From contig NZ_LN611425.1 in NCBI RefSeq assembly GCF_000821245.2, positions 241,058-301,317 of the forward strand: 60,260 bases of DNA, read 5' to 3'. Both the position numbers and the translations under genes were made by a program. The notes under the pieces were generated by a model. It ran no database searches and was not told where the DNA came from. It worked only from the letters and a program-made list of their open reading frames with translations. This DNA is from Virgibacillus senegalensis. GTDB lineage: Bacteria; Bacillota; Bacilli; Bacillales; Amphibacillaceae. This document shows positions 21,600-31,852 of this stretch, one piece after another; the stretch's first letter is position 1, and each line of letters starts with the position of its first letter.

Positions 21600-21787
21600 A
21601 ATCCTGATGTGTTCGTCTCTCCCAATACGTTTTGACCGAACATTTAGTTGAACGGGAGCCTGCAGTTTCTTTGCGGCGTGCAAGCCTCATTGGAACTTCT
21701 AATGAGAGGAAGCATAAAGCATCGAACAGGGCACCCACCTGCCGAGAGCGGGTTCAAAACTACCAAGGGGACGGCACAATCGGGATT
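21600..21787 (+). ncRNA. ssrS: 6S RNA (6S-1/BsrA type)
   Basis: The closing stem pairs AATCCTGATGTG (from 21600) with CACAATCGGGATT (to 21787), giving about 188 bases, the usual 6S length. The central part, with TTTGCGGCGTGCAAGCCTCA and AAGCATCGAACAGGG, resembles what I recall of B. subtilis 6S-1, which also lies directly downstream of aspS. 6S RNA sequesters sigma-A RNA polymerase in stationary phase. The exact mature ends are estimates from the pairing. Confidence 0.88.
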
Positions 21788-21800
21788 GATTCGTACATAA

Positions 21801-21846
21801 GAAAAACCGTAAGGACGATGTTGTCATCATCCTTACGGTTTTTTAC
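21801..21846 (+). terminator. Terminator downstream of 6S RNA
   Basis: A stem of about 17 pairs (AAAACCGTAAGGA...TCCTTACGGTTTT, one mismatch) with a TTGT loop is followed by T residues. It would end the 6S precursor. It also separates 6S RNA from the convergent rsfA gene; its A-tract could serve the other strand. Confidence 0.85.
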
Positions 21847-21959
21847 ATTTTTCTGTGGTAAGCGAGTTTATGACTTCTACGCCTTTTTCGGGTTGAGTCA
21901 TTCAAATAAAGCGTTGGGTAGGTGAACAATCACACCAGCCCATTTGACCGAGGGAATGG

Positions 21960-22640
21960 TTACCTTGCCAGATGTTCCAGATTCCCGTTTTTATCCATTT
22001 TGAAAGCGGATGCCGATAGATTTTCCTGATCCTCAAAGACAACCATTTTACGTGCCCGATCCATGATTTGAATCAACACTTGATAGTCTTCTTGAATGGT
22101 CTGAAGTTGTTCTTGCGTCTCTGCTACCTTTTTCTCAAGTCGTTGGTTTTCTTCTTTAAGATACTCATTTTCTTCTGTCAATGTTTGTATATCCAACTGA
22201 GATTGTTGAGAGGCATGAACCCCTTGCTTTAAGGAAGTTAAATAGTCAATTACCAAATCCAATTGGATAGACGTTTCATTTTCGGCATTCTCTGCCTGAA
22301 CTACCGGTAAAAGCTGTTGGTCGCTTCCGGTCTCATTGGTTTCCTCTACAATATTGGATACCAGTGCAGGTGCAAGAGTTTGCGAGGATTTCTGCTGCTT
22401 GGCCAACGCACGTTTCTTCTCTTTGCGCTGACGCTTCGCTATATCGACAGCTTGTTCATATTTTTTTCTAACCTCGGCATTCCAGCGAAAACCACACGCC
22501 GCCGAGGTTCTATTTAATTTATCTCCGACTTCCTCGAAAGCATTCAATTGGGTGCTGCCTTCTCTGATATGTCTCAATACTGTTTCTGCCAACAGCAAAT
22601 CATCCTCGTGTGACCAGGCGTCTTGTCTTACTTTAACCAA
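21960..22640 (-). CDS. rsfA: RsfA-family prespore transcription regulator
   Basis: This 226-residue protein has an N-terminal Myb/SANT-like domain (RQDAWSHEDDLLLAETVLRHI and RTSAACGFRWNAEVRKKY) followed by a basic region and a long coiled coil (about residues 160-200). This is the RsfA architecture; RsfA fine-tunes sigma-F genes in the forespore of B. subtilis. The TTG at 22640 is 8 bases from AAGGAG; a GTG three codons upstream overlaps that site. B. subtilis has tcdA (yrvM) rather than rsfA at this spot, so it could be a paralog of the YlbO type. Confidence 0.85.
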   Translation of the reverse strand: MVKVRQDAWSHEDDLLLAETVLRHIREGSTQLNAFEEVGDKLNRTSAACGFRWNAEVRKKYEQAVDIAKRQRKEKKRALAKQQKSSQTLAPALVSNIVEETNETGSDQQLLPVVQAENAENETSIQLDLVIDYLTSLKQGVHASQQSQLDIQTLTEENEYLKEENQRLEKKVAETQEQLQTIQEDYQVLIQIMDRARKMVVFEDQENLSASAFKMDKNGNLEHLAR

Positions 22641-22766
22641 TGTATTCACTCCTTCAATAAATTCATAGAACTAGTTTGCAAATTTTATATCTATCTTTGC
22701 CGGTTCTATTGTTTTTATACGTGGAAGCCAATACTTGGTTATTTTTTTATTATTAGATAGCAAATT

Positions 22767-24056
22767 CTATTTTTGTTTTTTAAATTCTTTCAATTTCCTG
22801 TAGATTTCTGCCATCCTTCGTTCCTCTCCGGCTTCAACGGGATGATAGTATTGTCTGTCCTTTAATTTTTCAGGCAGGTAGTCTTGATTAACCCACCCGC
22901 CGAACGTACCGACAGGGTAATTGTGCGGGTATAAATACCCTTCATGACCTAAATCCTTTGCCCCTTTGTAATGAGTGTCTCGTAAATGTAGGGGAATATC
23001 TCCGACCTTTCCTTTTCGGATATCGTCTATGGCCATATCAAGGGCTTTATAGGCAGAATTGGATTTAGTGGACAAACACATGTCGACCACAGCGACGGAT
23101 AAAGGTATCCGGGCTTCCGGCATGCCTAAACGTTCACTTGCTTCTACTGCTGCAAGCACCCGGCTTCCGATCTCTTTGTTGGACAGACCGATGTCCTCAT
23201 AAGCAATTACCAATAATCGGCGATTGACGGCAATCAAGTCACCACTTTCCAGAAGATTAGCCAGGTAATATAAAGCGGCATTTACATCGCTTCCCCGGAT
23301 ACTTTTTTGCAGGCTGGAAAGCAAGTTATAAAAATTAGAACCTTTTTTATCGCCGAATACTCCTGCTTTATCAATAAATTCTTCTACCGTTTTTTCCTGG
23401 AGAACGATTTCTTCTTGCTGTTTACCGGAAGCATACACAACTGCTTCCAGGACGTTCAATGCTTTCCTTGCATCTCCATTTGTCCCTTCAGCAATGCGCT
23501 GAATCACTTTTTCATCAGCACTGATTTGGAGGTTTCCAAAGCCTCTTTCTTCATCGGTCAAAGCGTTGCGAAGCAGCTTTTCTATATCCTTGCTATCCAG
23601 TCTGGTCAGCTGCTTGATTTGACCGCATCGGCTTCTGATCGCCGGATTTACATCGTGATAAGGGTTTTCCGTTGTGGCTCCTATTAAAATAATCAACCCT
23701 TTTTCTACGTGTGGCAGCAAATAATCTTGTTGGGCTTTATTGAAACGGTGAATTTCGTCGAGAAACAGAATCGTAGTGCCTTCCATCTTTGCTTTTTCAA
23801 TGACAATCTCTACATCTTTTTTGCCGGATGTCGTGGCGTTCAAGGTAGTGAACGGCATGTTAACCGTCCCTGCGATGGCATGGGCAATTGCGGTCTTTCC
23901 GATACCTGGTTCTCCATATAACAGCATCGATGGTACATAACCGTTCATTAGCATCTGGTAGAGCTTTGTCTGTTTTCCAATTACGCTTTCCTGGCCAACG
24001 ACTTCATCGATGGTTTTTGGACGCATACGGTAAGCCAATGGTTCTTTGCTTCTCAT
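22767..24056 (-). CDS. rarA: Replication-associated recombination protein RarA (MgsA)
   Basis: This 429-residue AAA+ ATPase acts at stalled replication forks. It starts PLAYRMRPKTIDEVVGQ, with Walker A YGEPGIGKTAIA, Walker B ILFLDEIHRFNKAQQD, sensor GATTENP, and the C-terminal MgsA domain with LPLHLRDTHYKGAKDLGHEGYLYPH-type motifs. Of three consecutive ATG codons, the last (24056) has the best spacing from AGGGGG. The gene is divergent from cymR. Confidence 0.95.
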   Translation of the reverse strand: MRSKEPLAYRMRPKTIDEVVGQESVIGKQTKLYQMLMNGYVPSMLLYGEPGIGKTAIAHAIAGTVNMPFTTLNATTSGKKDVEIVIEKAKMEGTTILFLDEIHRFNKAQQDYLLPHVEKGLIILIGATTENPYHDVNPAIRSRCGQIKQLTRLDSKDIEKLLRNALTDEERGFGNLQISADEKVIQRIAEGTNGDARKALNVLEAVVYASGKQQEEIVLQEKTVEEFIDKAGVFGDKKGSNFYNLLSSLQKSIRGSDVNAALYYLANLLESGDLIAVNRRLLVIAYEDIGLSNKEIGSRVLAAVEASERLGMPEARIPLSVAVVDMCLSTKSNSAYKALDMAIDDIRKGKVGDIPLHLRDTHYKGAKDLGHEGYLYPHNYPVGTFGGWVNQDYLPEKLKDRQYYHPVEAGEERRMAEIYRKLKEFKKQK

Positions 24057-24197
24057 CATCATTCCCCCTGTTCTTCTGATGAGTCCCTCATTATCGCTCC
24101 ATGAGTATATAGCTTGACGTGCAGTGATAATCTCTATAAAATAACTATTTTCAAGCGTAATAATAACCTTGATAAAATGCAAGAAACTTGCTATTCA

Positions 24198-24456
24198 TGC
24201 TATAATAGCTTTTGGTTACAGAGGCTTTTCATACGATGTAAAAAAGCTTCTGACCAACAAAAAAGCAGAGGCTCATTTCATATAGATGATTAGAAACAAA
24301 TGGAGATAATGGTGATCAGAAGGGAACTTCATATAGTTAACAGACGAACATAGGGGTAAAGAACTCCGTTTGATGTATCAAAATTCGCCTTGAAGTAAAA
24401 CTAAAACTGACATTAGCTCTCCGTTAATTAGCGTTATGCATGAAGAGGTGAGGGGA
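24198..24456 (+). promoter_or_regulatory. Extended -10 promoter and long leader ahead of cymR
   Basis: TGCTATAAT at 24198-24206 is an extended -10 promoter. It would give a leader of about 240 bases before cymR. A hairpin (GGTTACAGAGGCTTTT with AAAAAGCTTCTGACC) lies near 24214-24255. No small gene is evident in the stretch 24057-24456. The leader may host regulation, but I recognise no known riboswitch. Confidence 0.45.
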
Positions 24457-24876
24457 ATGAAAATCTCGACGAAGGGCCGGTATGGTTTGACCATCATGAT
24501 AGAGTTGGCAAAGAATTACGGAAACGGTCCTGTTTCACTAAAGACGATTGCCAAAGACAATCAGCTTTCTGAACATTATTTGGAACAACTGGCAGCACCC
24601 TTGAGGAATGCCTGTTTGGTGAAAAGTGTGCGGGGGGCTTATGGTGGATATATACTGGCTAGACAACCGAACGAGATAACAGCCGGCGATATCATACGGG
24701 TGTTGGAAGGTCCTATTACACCTGTAGAAGGGATCGAGGATGAAGAACCTGCTAAACAGGCACTATGGCTGCGCGTGAGGGACGCTGTGAAGAACGTGTT
24801 GGATACCACTACCCTTGATGATTTACGAAAACACGGGGATGACGACAGCCAGGAAGCATATATGTTTTATATTTGA
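24457..24876 (+). CDS. cymR: Cysteine metabolism repressor CymR (Rrf2 family)
   Basis: This 139-residue Rrf2-type winged-helix protein starts MKISTKGRYGLTIMIELA, has the recognition region LSEHYLEQLAAPLRNACLVKSVRGAYGGY and lacks the cysteine cluster of IscR, as expected for CymR. CymR with CysK represses sulfur uptake and cysteine genes in Bacilli. The ATG at 24457 follows GAGGTGAGGGG; an ATG at 24436 is upstream of that site. It is followed closely by a cysteine desulfurase. Confidence 0.93.
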   Translation: MKISTKGRYGLTIMIELAKNYGNGPVSLKTIAKDNQLSEHYLEQLAAPLRNACLVKSVRGAYGGYILARQPNEITAGDIIRVLEGPITPVEGIEDEEPAKQALWLRVRDAVKNVLDTTTLDDLRKHGDDDSQEAYMFYI

Positions 24877-24892
24877 TGAGGGGAGGGTTAAA

Positions 24893-26035
24893 ATGGAACC
24901 AATTTATTTAGATCATGCAGCGACAACACCTGTGCATCCGGAAGTGACCAAGTCGATGGTACCGGTGCTGGAGGAAGTGTTCGGCAATCCTTCCAGCGTA
25001 CATCATTTCGGTCGAAAGGCGAGACAAATAATCGACGAAGCACGCCGTGTCATTGCTGGAAGTATTGGCGCGAATGAAAAAGAAATCGTGTTTACGAGCG
25101 GCGGGACGGAAGCAGATAATCTTGCTATTGTCGGTACAGCTCTGGCAAACCAAAGCAGGGGCATGCATGTGATTACTACCGAAATCGAACACCATGCCAC
25201 CTTGCATGCAGTCGAGCACTTGGAAAAGCAGGGTTTCGATATAACCTACCTTCCCGTCGGACCGGAGGGGAAGATATCGGTTAGCGATCTGCAATCTGCG
25301 TTGCGAGAAGATACGATATTAGTCTCGATCATGGCAGTTAATAACGAAACAGGAATGATACAGCCAATCAAAGAGATTGGCGAGGTTTTAAAGGATCATT
25401 CCGCCTATTTTCATACAGACGCAGTACAGGCATACGGTTTATTGGATATAAGTGTCGATGATTGGAATGTTGATTTGCTCGCGGCTTCTTCCCACAAGAT
25501 AAATGGGCCAAAGGGCGGCGGATTTCTCTATATGCGGGATGGAATCCAGGTAACAGCACTGCAATACGGCGGTGAACAGGAAAGGAAGCGGAGACCGGGA
25601 ACGGAAAATGTAGCTGGTATAAAAGGCTTGCAGCGGGCAGTCGAATTGGCGGTAGAGCAACGTGCGAATCGTCAACAGGAATATGCTGAATTCAAAAAAG
25701 CTTTTCTTCAAAAATTGGAACAGGAAAAGGTTTCGTTTACGGTAAATGGTATCGAATTGGAAACGGTACCTGCCATTGTCAATATCAGTTTTCCTGGCAC
25801 AAACGTGGAGGCTCTCTTGACAAATTTCGACTTATCCGGAGTTGCCGCCTCCAGCGGCAGCGCCTGTACCGCTGGTTCTATCGAACCTTCCCATGTATTG
25901 TCGGCTATGTTCGGAAAAGGGGATGACCGTACAGTCAATTCTATACGGTTCAGCTTTGGTTTAGCCAATACCAAAGAAAATGTGGAAGAGGCTGCTGAAC
26001 GTGTCGCTTCCATAGTCAAGAGACTTGCCAAATGA
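24893..26035 (+). CDS. iscS: Cysteine desulfurase (YrvO, partner of MnmA)
   Basis: This 380-residue PLP enzyme removes sulfur from cysteine. It shows YLDHAATTPVHPEV, TSGGTEADN, HTDAVQAYG, the PLP lysine in SSHKINGPKGGG, and the catalytic cysteine loop SSGSACTAGS. In B. subtilis the matching YrvO supplies sulfur to MnmA, the next gene. The ATG at 24893 follows GGGGAGGG. The gene belongs to the cymR-iscS-mnmA cluster. Confidence 0.95.
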   Translation: MEPIYLDHAATTPVHPEVTKSMVPVLEEVFGNPSSVHHFGRKARQIIDEARRVIAGSIGANEKEIVFTSGGTEADNLAIVGTALANQSRGMHVITTEIEHHATLHAVEHLEKQGFDITYLPVGPEGKISVSDLQSALREDTILVSIMAVNNETGMIQPIKEIGEVLKDHSAYFHTDAVQAYGLLDISVDDWNVDLLAASSHKINGPKGGGFLYMRDGIQVTALQYGGEQERKRRPGTENVAGIKGLQRAVELAVEQRANRQQEYAEFKKAFLQKLEQEKVSFTVNGIELETVPAIVNISFPGTNVEALLTNFDLSGVAASSGSACTAGSIEPSHVLSAMFGKGDDRTVNSIRFSFGLANTKENVEEAAERVASIVKRLAK

Positions 26036-26061
26036 ATGAATTGAAGCAACTATACAAGTAG

Positions 26062-27186
<1,125 letters not shown>

Positions 27187-27202
27187 TCTTTTATAAACTT
27201 CA

Positions 27203-27236
27203 ACCCCTTGTCCAATCCGGCAAGGGGTTTTCGAAG
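27203..27236 (+). terminator. Terminator after mnmA
   Basis: An inner stem ACCCCTTG / CAAGGGGT is enclosed by AACTTC / GAAGTT and followed by short T-runs. It ends the cymR-iscS-mnmA transcript. Confidence 0.75.
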
Positions 27237-27354
27237 TTTAATCGGGGGTTGGCGGGATTGATTGTTTTCATTAAACTAGAAGTAAGTATTCTTTGGAAAT
27301 AAGAAGAACGTGCCATGCAGTGTACACTGGCCATAAATAAACTGAGGTGAAAAG

Positions 27355-28029
27355 ATGGACAAAATCAGCAAAGGAATAGAAAAAATGCAAGAACAAGATC
27401 TACAGGAAGCAGCACGGTTGTTCAATGAAGCAATCGAGGAAAACCCGGAAGATCCTGTAGGATATATTAATTTTGGGAACTTACTGCTCCACATGAATGA
27501 TTATGAGCGAGCGGAGCGATTCTTTCACAAGGCACTCGAGCTGGATTCGAATGCAGCTACCGCCTATTTTGGATTGGGTAATGCAGCTTTCGATCAGGAG
27601 GACTACCCGACTGCACAGCAGCATTTCCAGCAAGCGGTCAACACAGGGCTTGAGGAAGCCGATGTCTATTTGATGCTGGCAATGTCCTTGCAACATCAGG
27701 ACCACCAAAGGCTTTCACTGCCATATTTTCAGCGGGCCGTCGAGTTAAATCCTGAAGATGAGTCAGCGTTATTTCAATATGGACTAGCATTGGCGCAAAC
27801 GGATCAAATCGAGCTTGCTCAACAAACCTTTTTCAAAGTGCTTGACCTTAACCAGGAGCACAGTGATGCCCACTATAATATCGGTGTCAGTTATTTATAT
27901 GAAGAAGATGTCGATCGGGCTTACAAGCATTTTACCAAAGCGCTTGAGTATCAACCGGATCATCTGCTGGCCGCAAATGGTAAAAAGAGTATCGACGATA
28001 TGCTCAACCAGGATAACTTAGAACTGTAA
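27355..28029 (+). CDS. yrrB: TPR-repeat protein YrrB
   Basis: This 224-residue protein is built of about six tetratricopeptide repeats, seen as A..F..A.E..PED..GYINFGNLL, YERAERFFHKALELDSNAATAYFGLGNA and so on. It matches YrrB of B. subtilis in size and place. TPR proteins act as protein-binding scaffolds; the partner is unknown, but conserved linkage to mnmA and recD2 suggests RNA or DNA metabolism. No signal peptide is seen, so it is cytosolic. Confidence 0.88.
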   Translation: MDKISKGIEKMQEQDLQEAARLFNEAIEENPEDPVGYINFGNLLLHMNDYERAERFFHKALELDSNAATAYFGLGNAAFDQEDYPTAQQHFQQAVNTGLEEADVYLMLAMSLQHQDHQRLSLPYFQRAVELNPEDESALFQYGLALAQTDQIELAQQTFFKVLDLNQEHSDAHYNIGVSYLYEEDVDRAYKHFTKALEYQPDHLLAANGKKSIDDMLNQDNLEL

Positions 28030-28043
28030 AAGGAGCAATTACG

Positions 28044-30368
28044 ATGGCAATGGAAGAAAACCATGGAAAATCGCAAGAAAATAGTTATGTGAAAGGAGAG
28101 CTCATCCATCATATTTTTGTCAATGAGGAGGAGCACTTTTCCATTGCCAGAATAAAGGTTTTGGAGACGAACGAGTCTTTCAAAGAAAAAGATATGGTGA
28201 TAAAAGGATACTTTTCCCGACTCAATGAAGGGGAAATCTATATTTTTCAAGGAACCTTTGAACAACATAAAAAGTTCGGCCTGCAATATCAGGTGAATCA
28301 TTTCAAACGTTTTATCCCTGAAACGGAAGATGGGCTGGTTGCCTATTTATCAAGTGATTTGTTTTATGGAATCGGTAAAAAAACAGCCCAGCGGATAGTC
28401 AAAGAATTGGGTGAGACGGCAGTAAGCAAGATTTTGCAAGATCCTGGGGTACTGGATCCGATTCCGGGGCTTCCGAAAGAAAGGGCAGAACAGCTTGCGA
28501 GGGACTTGCAGGAACACCAAGGATTCGAAAACATTGTCGTCCACTTATCGAACTATGGTTTCGGTCTCAAAATGGCACAAAAAATATATGAGGCATACAA
28601 GGATGAAGCAATAAAAATTCTTGAGCAGGATCCCTATCAGTATGTATTTGACATAGAAGGGTTTGGCTTTCAACGGGCAGACGAAGTGGCACGCCAAAAT
28701 AATATTCCGATGGACCATCCTAGCCGTGTTCAGGCTGCCTGCATTTTTACGTTACAGCAAAGCATCCAGGCTGGTCATGTTTATTTGCCATTGGAAAAGC
28801 ATTTGACGGCGGTCGATGAATTGCTGCAGGGAGAACTACACCAGATAGAACCGGAAACAATCACTTCGCAAATCCAAGAATTGAACAAACAGAAAAAAAT
28901 AATTGTGGTGGAATCAAGGGTTTATTTGCCGTCCCTCTATTATTCCGAAAGCGGCTTTTGTTCCAACGTGGACCGAATTATTAAGCAAACAGTCATGGAA
29001 CAGCCGGCAGATGCAGAGCTCCTTAAAATAGTCGGAAGCATAGAAGAGGAAGAGTCTCTCAGCTATGGAAAGGAACAATATCAGGCAATCGAAAAAGCGT
29101 TAGGTTCTAAACTGATGGTGTTGACGGGAGGACCTGGTACCGGAAAGACGACGGTCATTAAAGGGATTATCAATGCTTATGCAGAAATTCACGGGCTGTC
29201 TTTGGATCCTGATGACTATGATAATGAAACGCCGTACCCGTTTATCCTAACTGCCCCAACCGGAAGGGCAGCAAAGCGCATGAAGGAGTCTACCGGTGTC
29301 CCTGCTGTAACCATTCATCGGTTGCTTGGTTGGAATGGCCATGAAACGTTTGAGAAGGACGAAGATAATCGGCTGGAAGGAAAATTGTTGGTTATCGATG
29401 AGTTTTCCATGGTGGATATTTGGCTAGCACATCAATTGTTTAAAGCCATTCCAAATGAGATGCAAGTACTGATTGTCGGTGATGAAGATCAACTCCCGTC
29501 GGTAGGGCCAGGACAGGTTTTGGCCGATTTACTGAAGAGTGGCCTTGTACCATACGTGCAGCTTAATGAGGTTTATCGACAAAAAGAGGGATCGAAGATC
29601 ATTCAGCTGGCCCATGAAATAAAAAACAATGAATGCCGGACGGACTCTTTGCGGCAAGAATCAGATTTCAATTTTATTGAATGTCCGGAATACCAGGTCG
29701 TTGATGTAATCATTCAAATTGTCAAACGAGCCCATGATAAAGGTGTAGACTTGCGTGATTTGCAAGTGCTCGCACCGATGTATCGTTCGAAGGCGGGAAT
29801 TCATCGTATCAATGAAGAAATTCAGAAATTGATCAACCCGAAATCAACCCAACGGAGAGAAATTCGAACAAAGGATGTCACATTCCGAACAGGGGATAAA
29901 GTCATCCAATTGGTCAATCAGCCGGAGGACGGCGTTTTTAACGGGGATATCGGGGAAATAACGGCGATTTTCGAGGAAGACGAGGGAAGTGGACAGGCGG
30001 AACAAGTTGTTGTGTCCTATGAAGAAAAAGAAGTGGCATATGAACGGAAAGATTTAACCAATATCATGCACGCCTACTGCACTTCGATTCACAAATCTCA
30101 AGGAAGTGAGTTTCCGATCGTCATCATTCCCGTGATACAGGGATACAACAGAATGCTGCGGAAAAATCTGTTATATACTGCTGTCACCAGATGCAAGAAA
30201 TCACTGATTTTGTGTGGAAACAAGCAGGCTTTTATTCAGGGAGTCAATGAGCAGGACACCAATCGCCGATACACCTCTTTGGAAGAACAGCTTAAGGAAC
30301 TGATGGACGATGTTCCAGAACCAGACGAAAATGCGGAAGAAGAACTATCGCCTTACGATTTTCTATAA
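28044..30368 (+). CDS. recD2: ATP-dependent DNA helicase RecD2 (YrrC)
   Basis: This 774-residue SF1B 5'-3' helicase is of the RecD2 type found without RecBC. An N-terminal OB and helix-hairpin-helix region (FYGIGKKTAQRIVKELG and repeated HhH) precedes the motor. Motor motifs are Walker A LTGGPGTGKTTV, APTGRAAKRM, Walker B LLVIDEFSMVD, VGDEDQLPSVGPGQVL and the C-terminal STSIHKSQGSEF-like motif VI. RecD2 acts in repair and replication fork maintenance in B. subtilis. It follows the TPR gene by 14 bases and is probably cotranscribed. Confidence 0.95.
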   Translation: MAMEENHGKSQENSYVKGELIHHIFVNEEEHFSIARIKVLETNESFKEKDMVIKGYFSRLNEGEIYIFQGTFEQHKKFGLQYQVNHFKRFIPETEDGLVAYLSSDLFYGIGKKTAQRIVKELGETAVSKILQDPGVLDPIPGLPKERAEQLARDLQEHQGFENIVVHLSNYGFGLKMAQKIYEAYKDEAIKILEQDPYQYVFDIEGFGFQRADEVARQNNIPMDHPSRVQAACIFTLQQSIQAGHVYLPLEKHLTAVDELLQGELHQIEPETITSQIQELNKQKKIIVVESRVYLPSLYYSESGFCSNVDRIIKQTVMEQPADAELLKIVGSIEEEESLSYGKEQYQAIEKALGSKLMVLTGGPGTGKTTVIKGIINAYAEIHGLSLDPDDYDNETPYPFILTAPTGRAAKRMKESTGVPAVTIHRLLGWNGHETFEKDEDNRLEGKLLVIDEFSMVDIWLAHQLFKAIPNEMQVLIVGDEDQLPSVGPGQVLADLLKSGLVPYVQLNEVYRQKEGSKIIQLAHEIKNNECRTDSLRQESDFNFIECPEYQVVDVIIQIVKRAHDKGVDLRDLQVLAPMYRSKAGIHRINEEIQKLINPKSTQRREIRTKDVTFRTGDKVIQLVNQPEDGVFNGDIGEITAIFEEDEGSGQAEQVVVSYEEKEVAYERKDLTNIMHAYCTSIHKSQGSEFPIVIIPVIQGYNRMLRKNLLYTAVTRCKKSLILCGNKQAFIQGVNEQDTNRRYTSLEEQLKELMDDVPEPDENAEEELSPYDFL

Positions 30369-30439
30369 GTTTATTGTATAAAGTTAAATAAAATGGGCAA
30401 GCTTTAGGACAACTCATGATTTGGCAAGGAGGATCCTGG

Positions 30440-30628
30440 ATGCATTGCCCCAACTGTAAAGGGAAAAATATTGGGAAAATAGGAAACCAGCAATTCTATT
30501 GCTGGGATTGTTTTATTGAGTTGTCTTTGCTCGGAGAAGTATTGGATCTTCATCAGGTGGAACAGGACGGTTCTTTAAGCTCATTGAATGATCTCTTTAG
30601 CGAGGATGAAAGAAAAGCAAATTGGTAG
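30440..30628 (+). CDS. Small zinc-ribbon protein
   Basis: This 62-residue protein begins MHCPNCKGKNIGKIGNQQFYCWDC, a typical CxxC...CxxC zinc ribbon, followed by an acidic helix-forming tail. The ATG at 30440 is placed by AAGGAGG 7 bases upstream; an in-frame ATG at 30416 precedes that site. No function can be assigned. It lies between recD2 and the permease gene, where B. subtilis has other small genes. Confidence 0.75.
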   Translation: MHCPNCKGKNIGKIGNQQFYCWDCFIELSLLGEVLDLHQVEQDGSLSSLNDLFSEDERKANW

Positions 30629-30679
30629 AATTCCAAAACAGCAAATACAGCTGTCTTCGATGATAAATTCTCCTTTCTA

Positions 30680-30731
30680 GGGAAAACTAACTGCAGACGT
30701 TTTGGTTAGTCGTAACGTCAACTTGTTTCCC
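30680..30731 (+). promoter_or_regulatory. Nested hairpin in the leader of the DUF20 permease gene
   Basis: GGGAAA pairs with TTTCCC on the outside, and ACTAAC with GTTAGT inside. The structure ends a few bases before the AAGGAGG site of the next gene. It could influence translation initiation; no T-run follows. Confidence 0.35.
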
Positions 30732-30749
30732 GGGAAGGAGGAGTAGTAC

Positions 30750-31817
30750 TTGTTTCATCCAAATAAATCTGTCCGCTTTTTATTTTGGATTTCCACCGGA
30801 ATATTGGCATTTTTATTTTTGTATTTATTATGGAAACTCCTGCCACTGTACCGGTCCATTCTAACCATATTCTTGCACATCCTGACTCCTTTCATCATCG
30901 CTGCTCTCATCGCTTATTTGCTGCATCCGATTATTGAAAAGCTTCATCACTATCACTTACCTCGGTGGTTTGCGATCATCGGAATTTATCTTTTGTTTTT
31001 TGGGCTTTCAGGCTATTTTTTGTATAAGGCCTTTCCGATACTACTCCATCAGCTTCGGGATTTGAACGCCAATCTTCCAGAGTTCATGGAGCAATATCGT
31101 AGCGCAATTTATGGCTTGTATGAGCGGACCGCTTATTTGCCGGAATCCGTCCATGACCGAATGGATGTCCTCTTTTACAGGGTCGAGGAGTTTATCGGCA
31201 ATTTACTTAGCGGTCTTGTGGAACAAGCAGCTAAATTTATGGATATTATTCTATTGGCAGCAGTAATCCCTGTTCTTGTATTTTATATGCTGAAAGACTT
31301 TGATCTAATTAGAAAAGTTTTCAGCAGGCTTACTCCGGAGAGGTTCCGGGACGACGGCCGCAAACTTTGTATGGAAATCGACAAAAGCCTCGGAAACTAC
31401 ATAAGGGGACAGCTGCTCGTCTGTCTGTTCGTAAGTTTGACTACATACGGCTTTTTGTGGCTGATCGACATGCGATACCCACTTCTATTGGCGCTGATTA
31501 TGGGGATAACAAACATCATTCCGTATTTCGGCCCGATACTGGGAGCTATACCGGCTGTAGTTATCGCTTTCACCATCTCGTATAAAATGATGATATATGT
31601 CGTCATCGCGGTTTTTGTCGTTCAAATCATTGAAGGGAATTTACTCTCCCCGTTCATCGTCGGGAAAAGCATCAATATTCATCCAATCCTGATTATTTTT
31701 GCTTTATTGGCAGGGGGAGAAATCGGCGGAATCATTGGAATGATACTGGCCGTTCCGCTCCTTACCATCCTTAAAGTAATCCTTTTTCACCTCTACCGGT
31801 TCCGGGCGGCAGAATGA
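30750..31817 (+). CDS. yrrI: AI-2E (DUF20) family transporter YrrI
   Basis: This 355-residue membrane protein has a two-helix N-terminal pair, a central soluble segment (about residues 90-150) and a C-terminal group of helices with MGITNIIPYFGPILGAIPAV and EGNLLSPFIVGKSINIHPILI, the signatures of the AI-2E/PerM family. Substrates in Bacilli are unknown; some relatives exchange Na+ and H+. The TTG start is supported by AAGGAGG 8 bases upstream. Its place before alaS matches yrrI. Confidence 0.9.
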   Translation: MFHPNKSVRFLFWISTGILAFLFLYLLWKLLPLYRSILTIFLHILTPFIIAALIAYLLHPIIEKLHHYHLPRWFAIIGIYLLFFGLSGYFLYKAFPILLHQLRDLNANLPEFMEQYRSAIYGLYERTAYLPESVHDRMDVLFYRVEEFIGNLLSGLVEQAAKFMDIILLAAVIPVLVFYMLKDFDLIRKVFSRLTPERFRDDGRKLCMEIDKSLGNYIRGQLLVCLFVSLTTYGFLWLIDMRYPLLLALIMGITNIIPYFGPILGAIPAVVIAFTISYKMMIYVVIAVFVVQIIEGNLLSPFIVGKSINIHPILIIFALLAGGEIGGIIGMILAVPLLTILKVILFHLYRFRAAE

Positions 31818-31846
31818 TTGACAACCTGACGAATCTTTTTTATACT
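31818..31846 (+). promoter_or_regulatory. Sigma-A promoter of alaS
   Basis: Consensus TTGACA and TATACT are separated by 17 bases and begin one base after the yrrI stop. Transcription would start near 31853, at the T-box leader. Confidence 0.82.
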
Positions 31847-31852
31847 TTGAGA

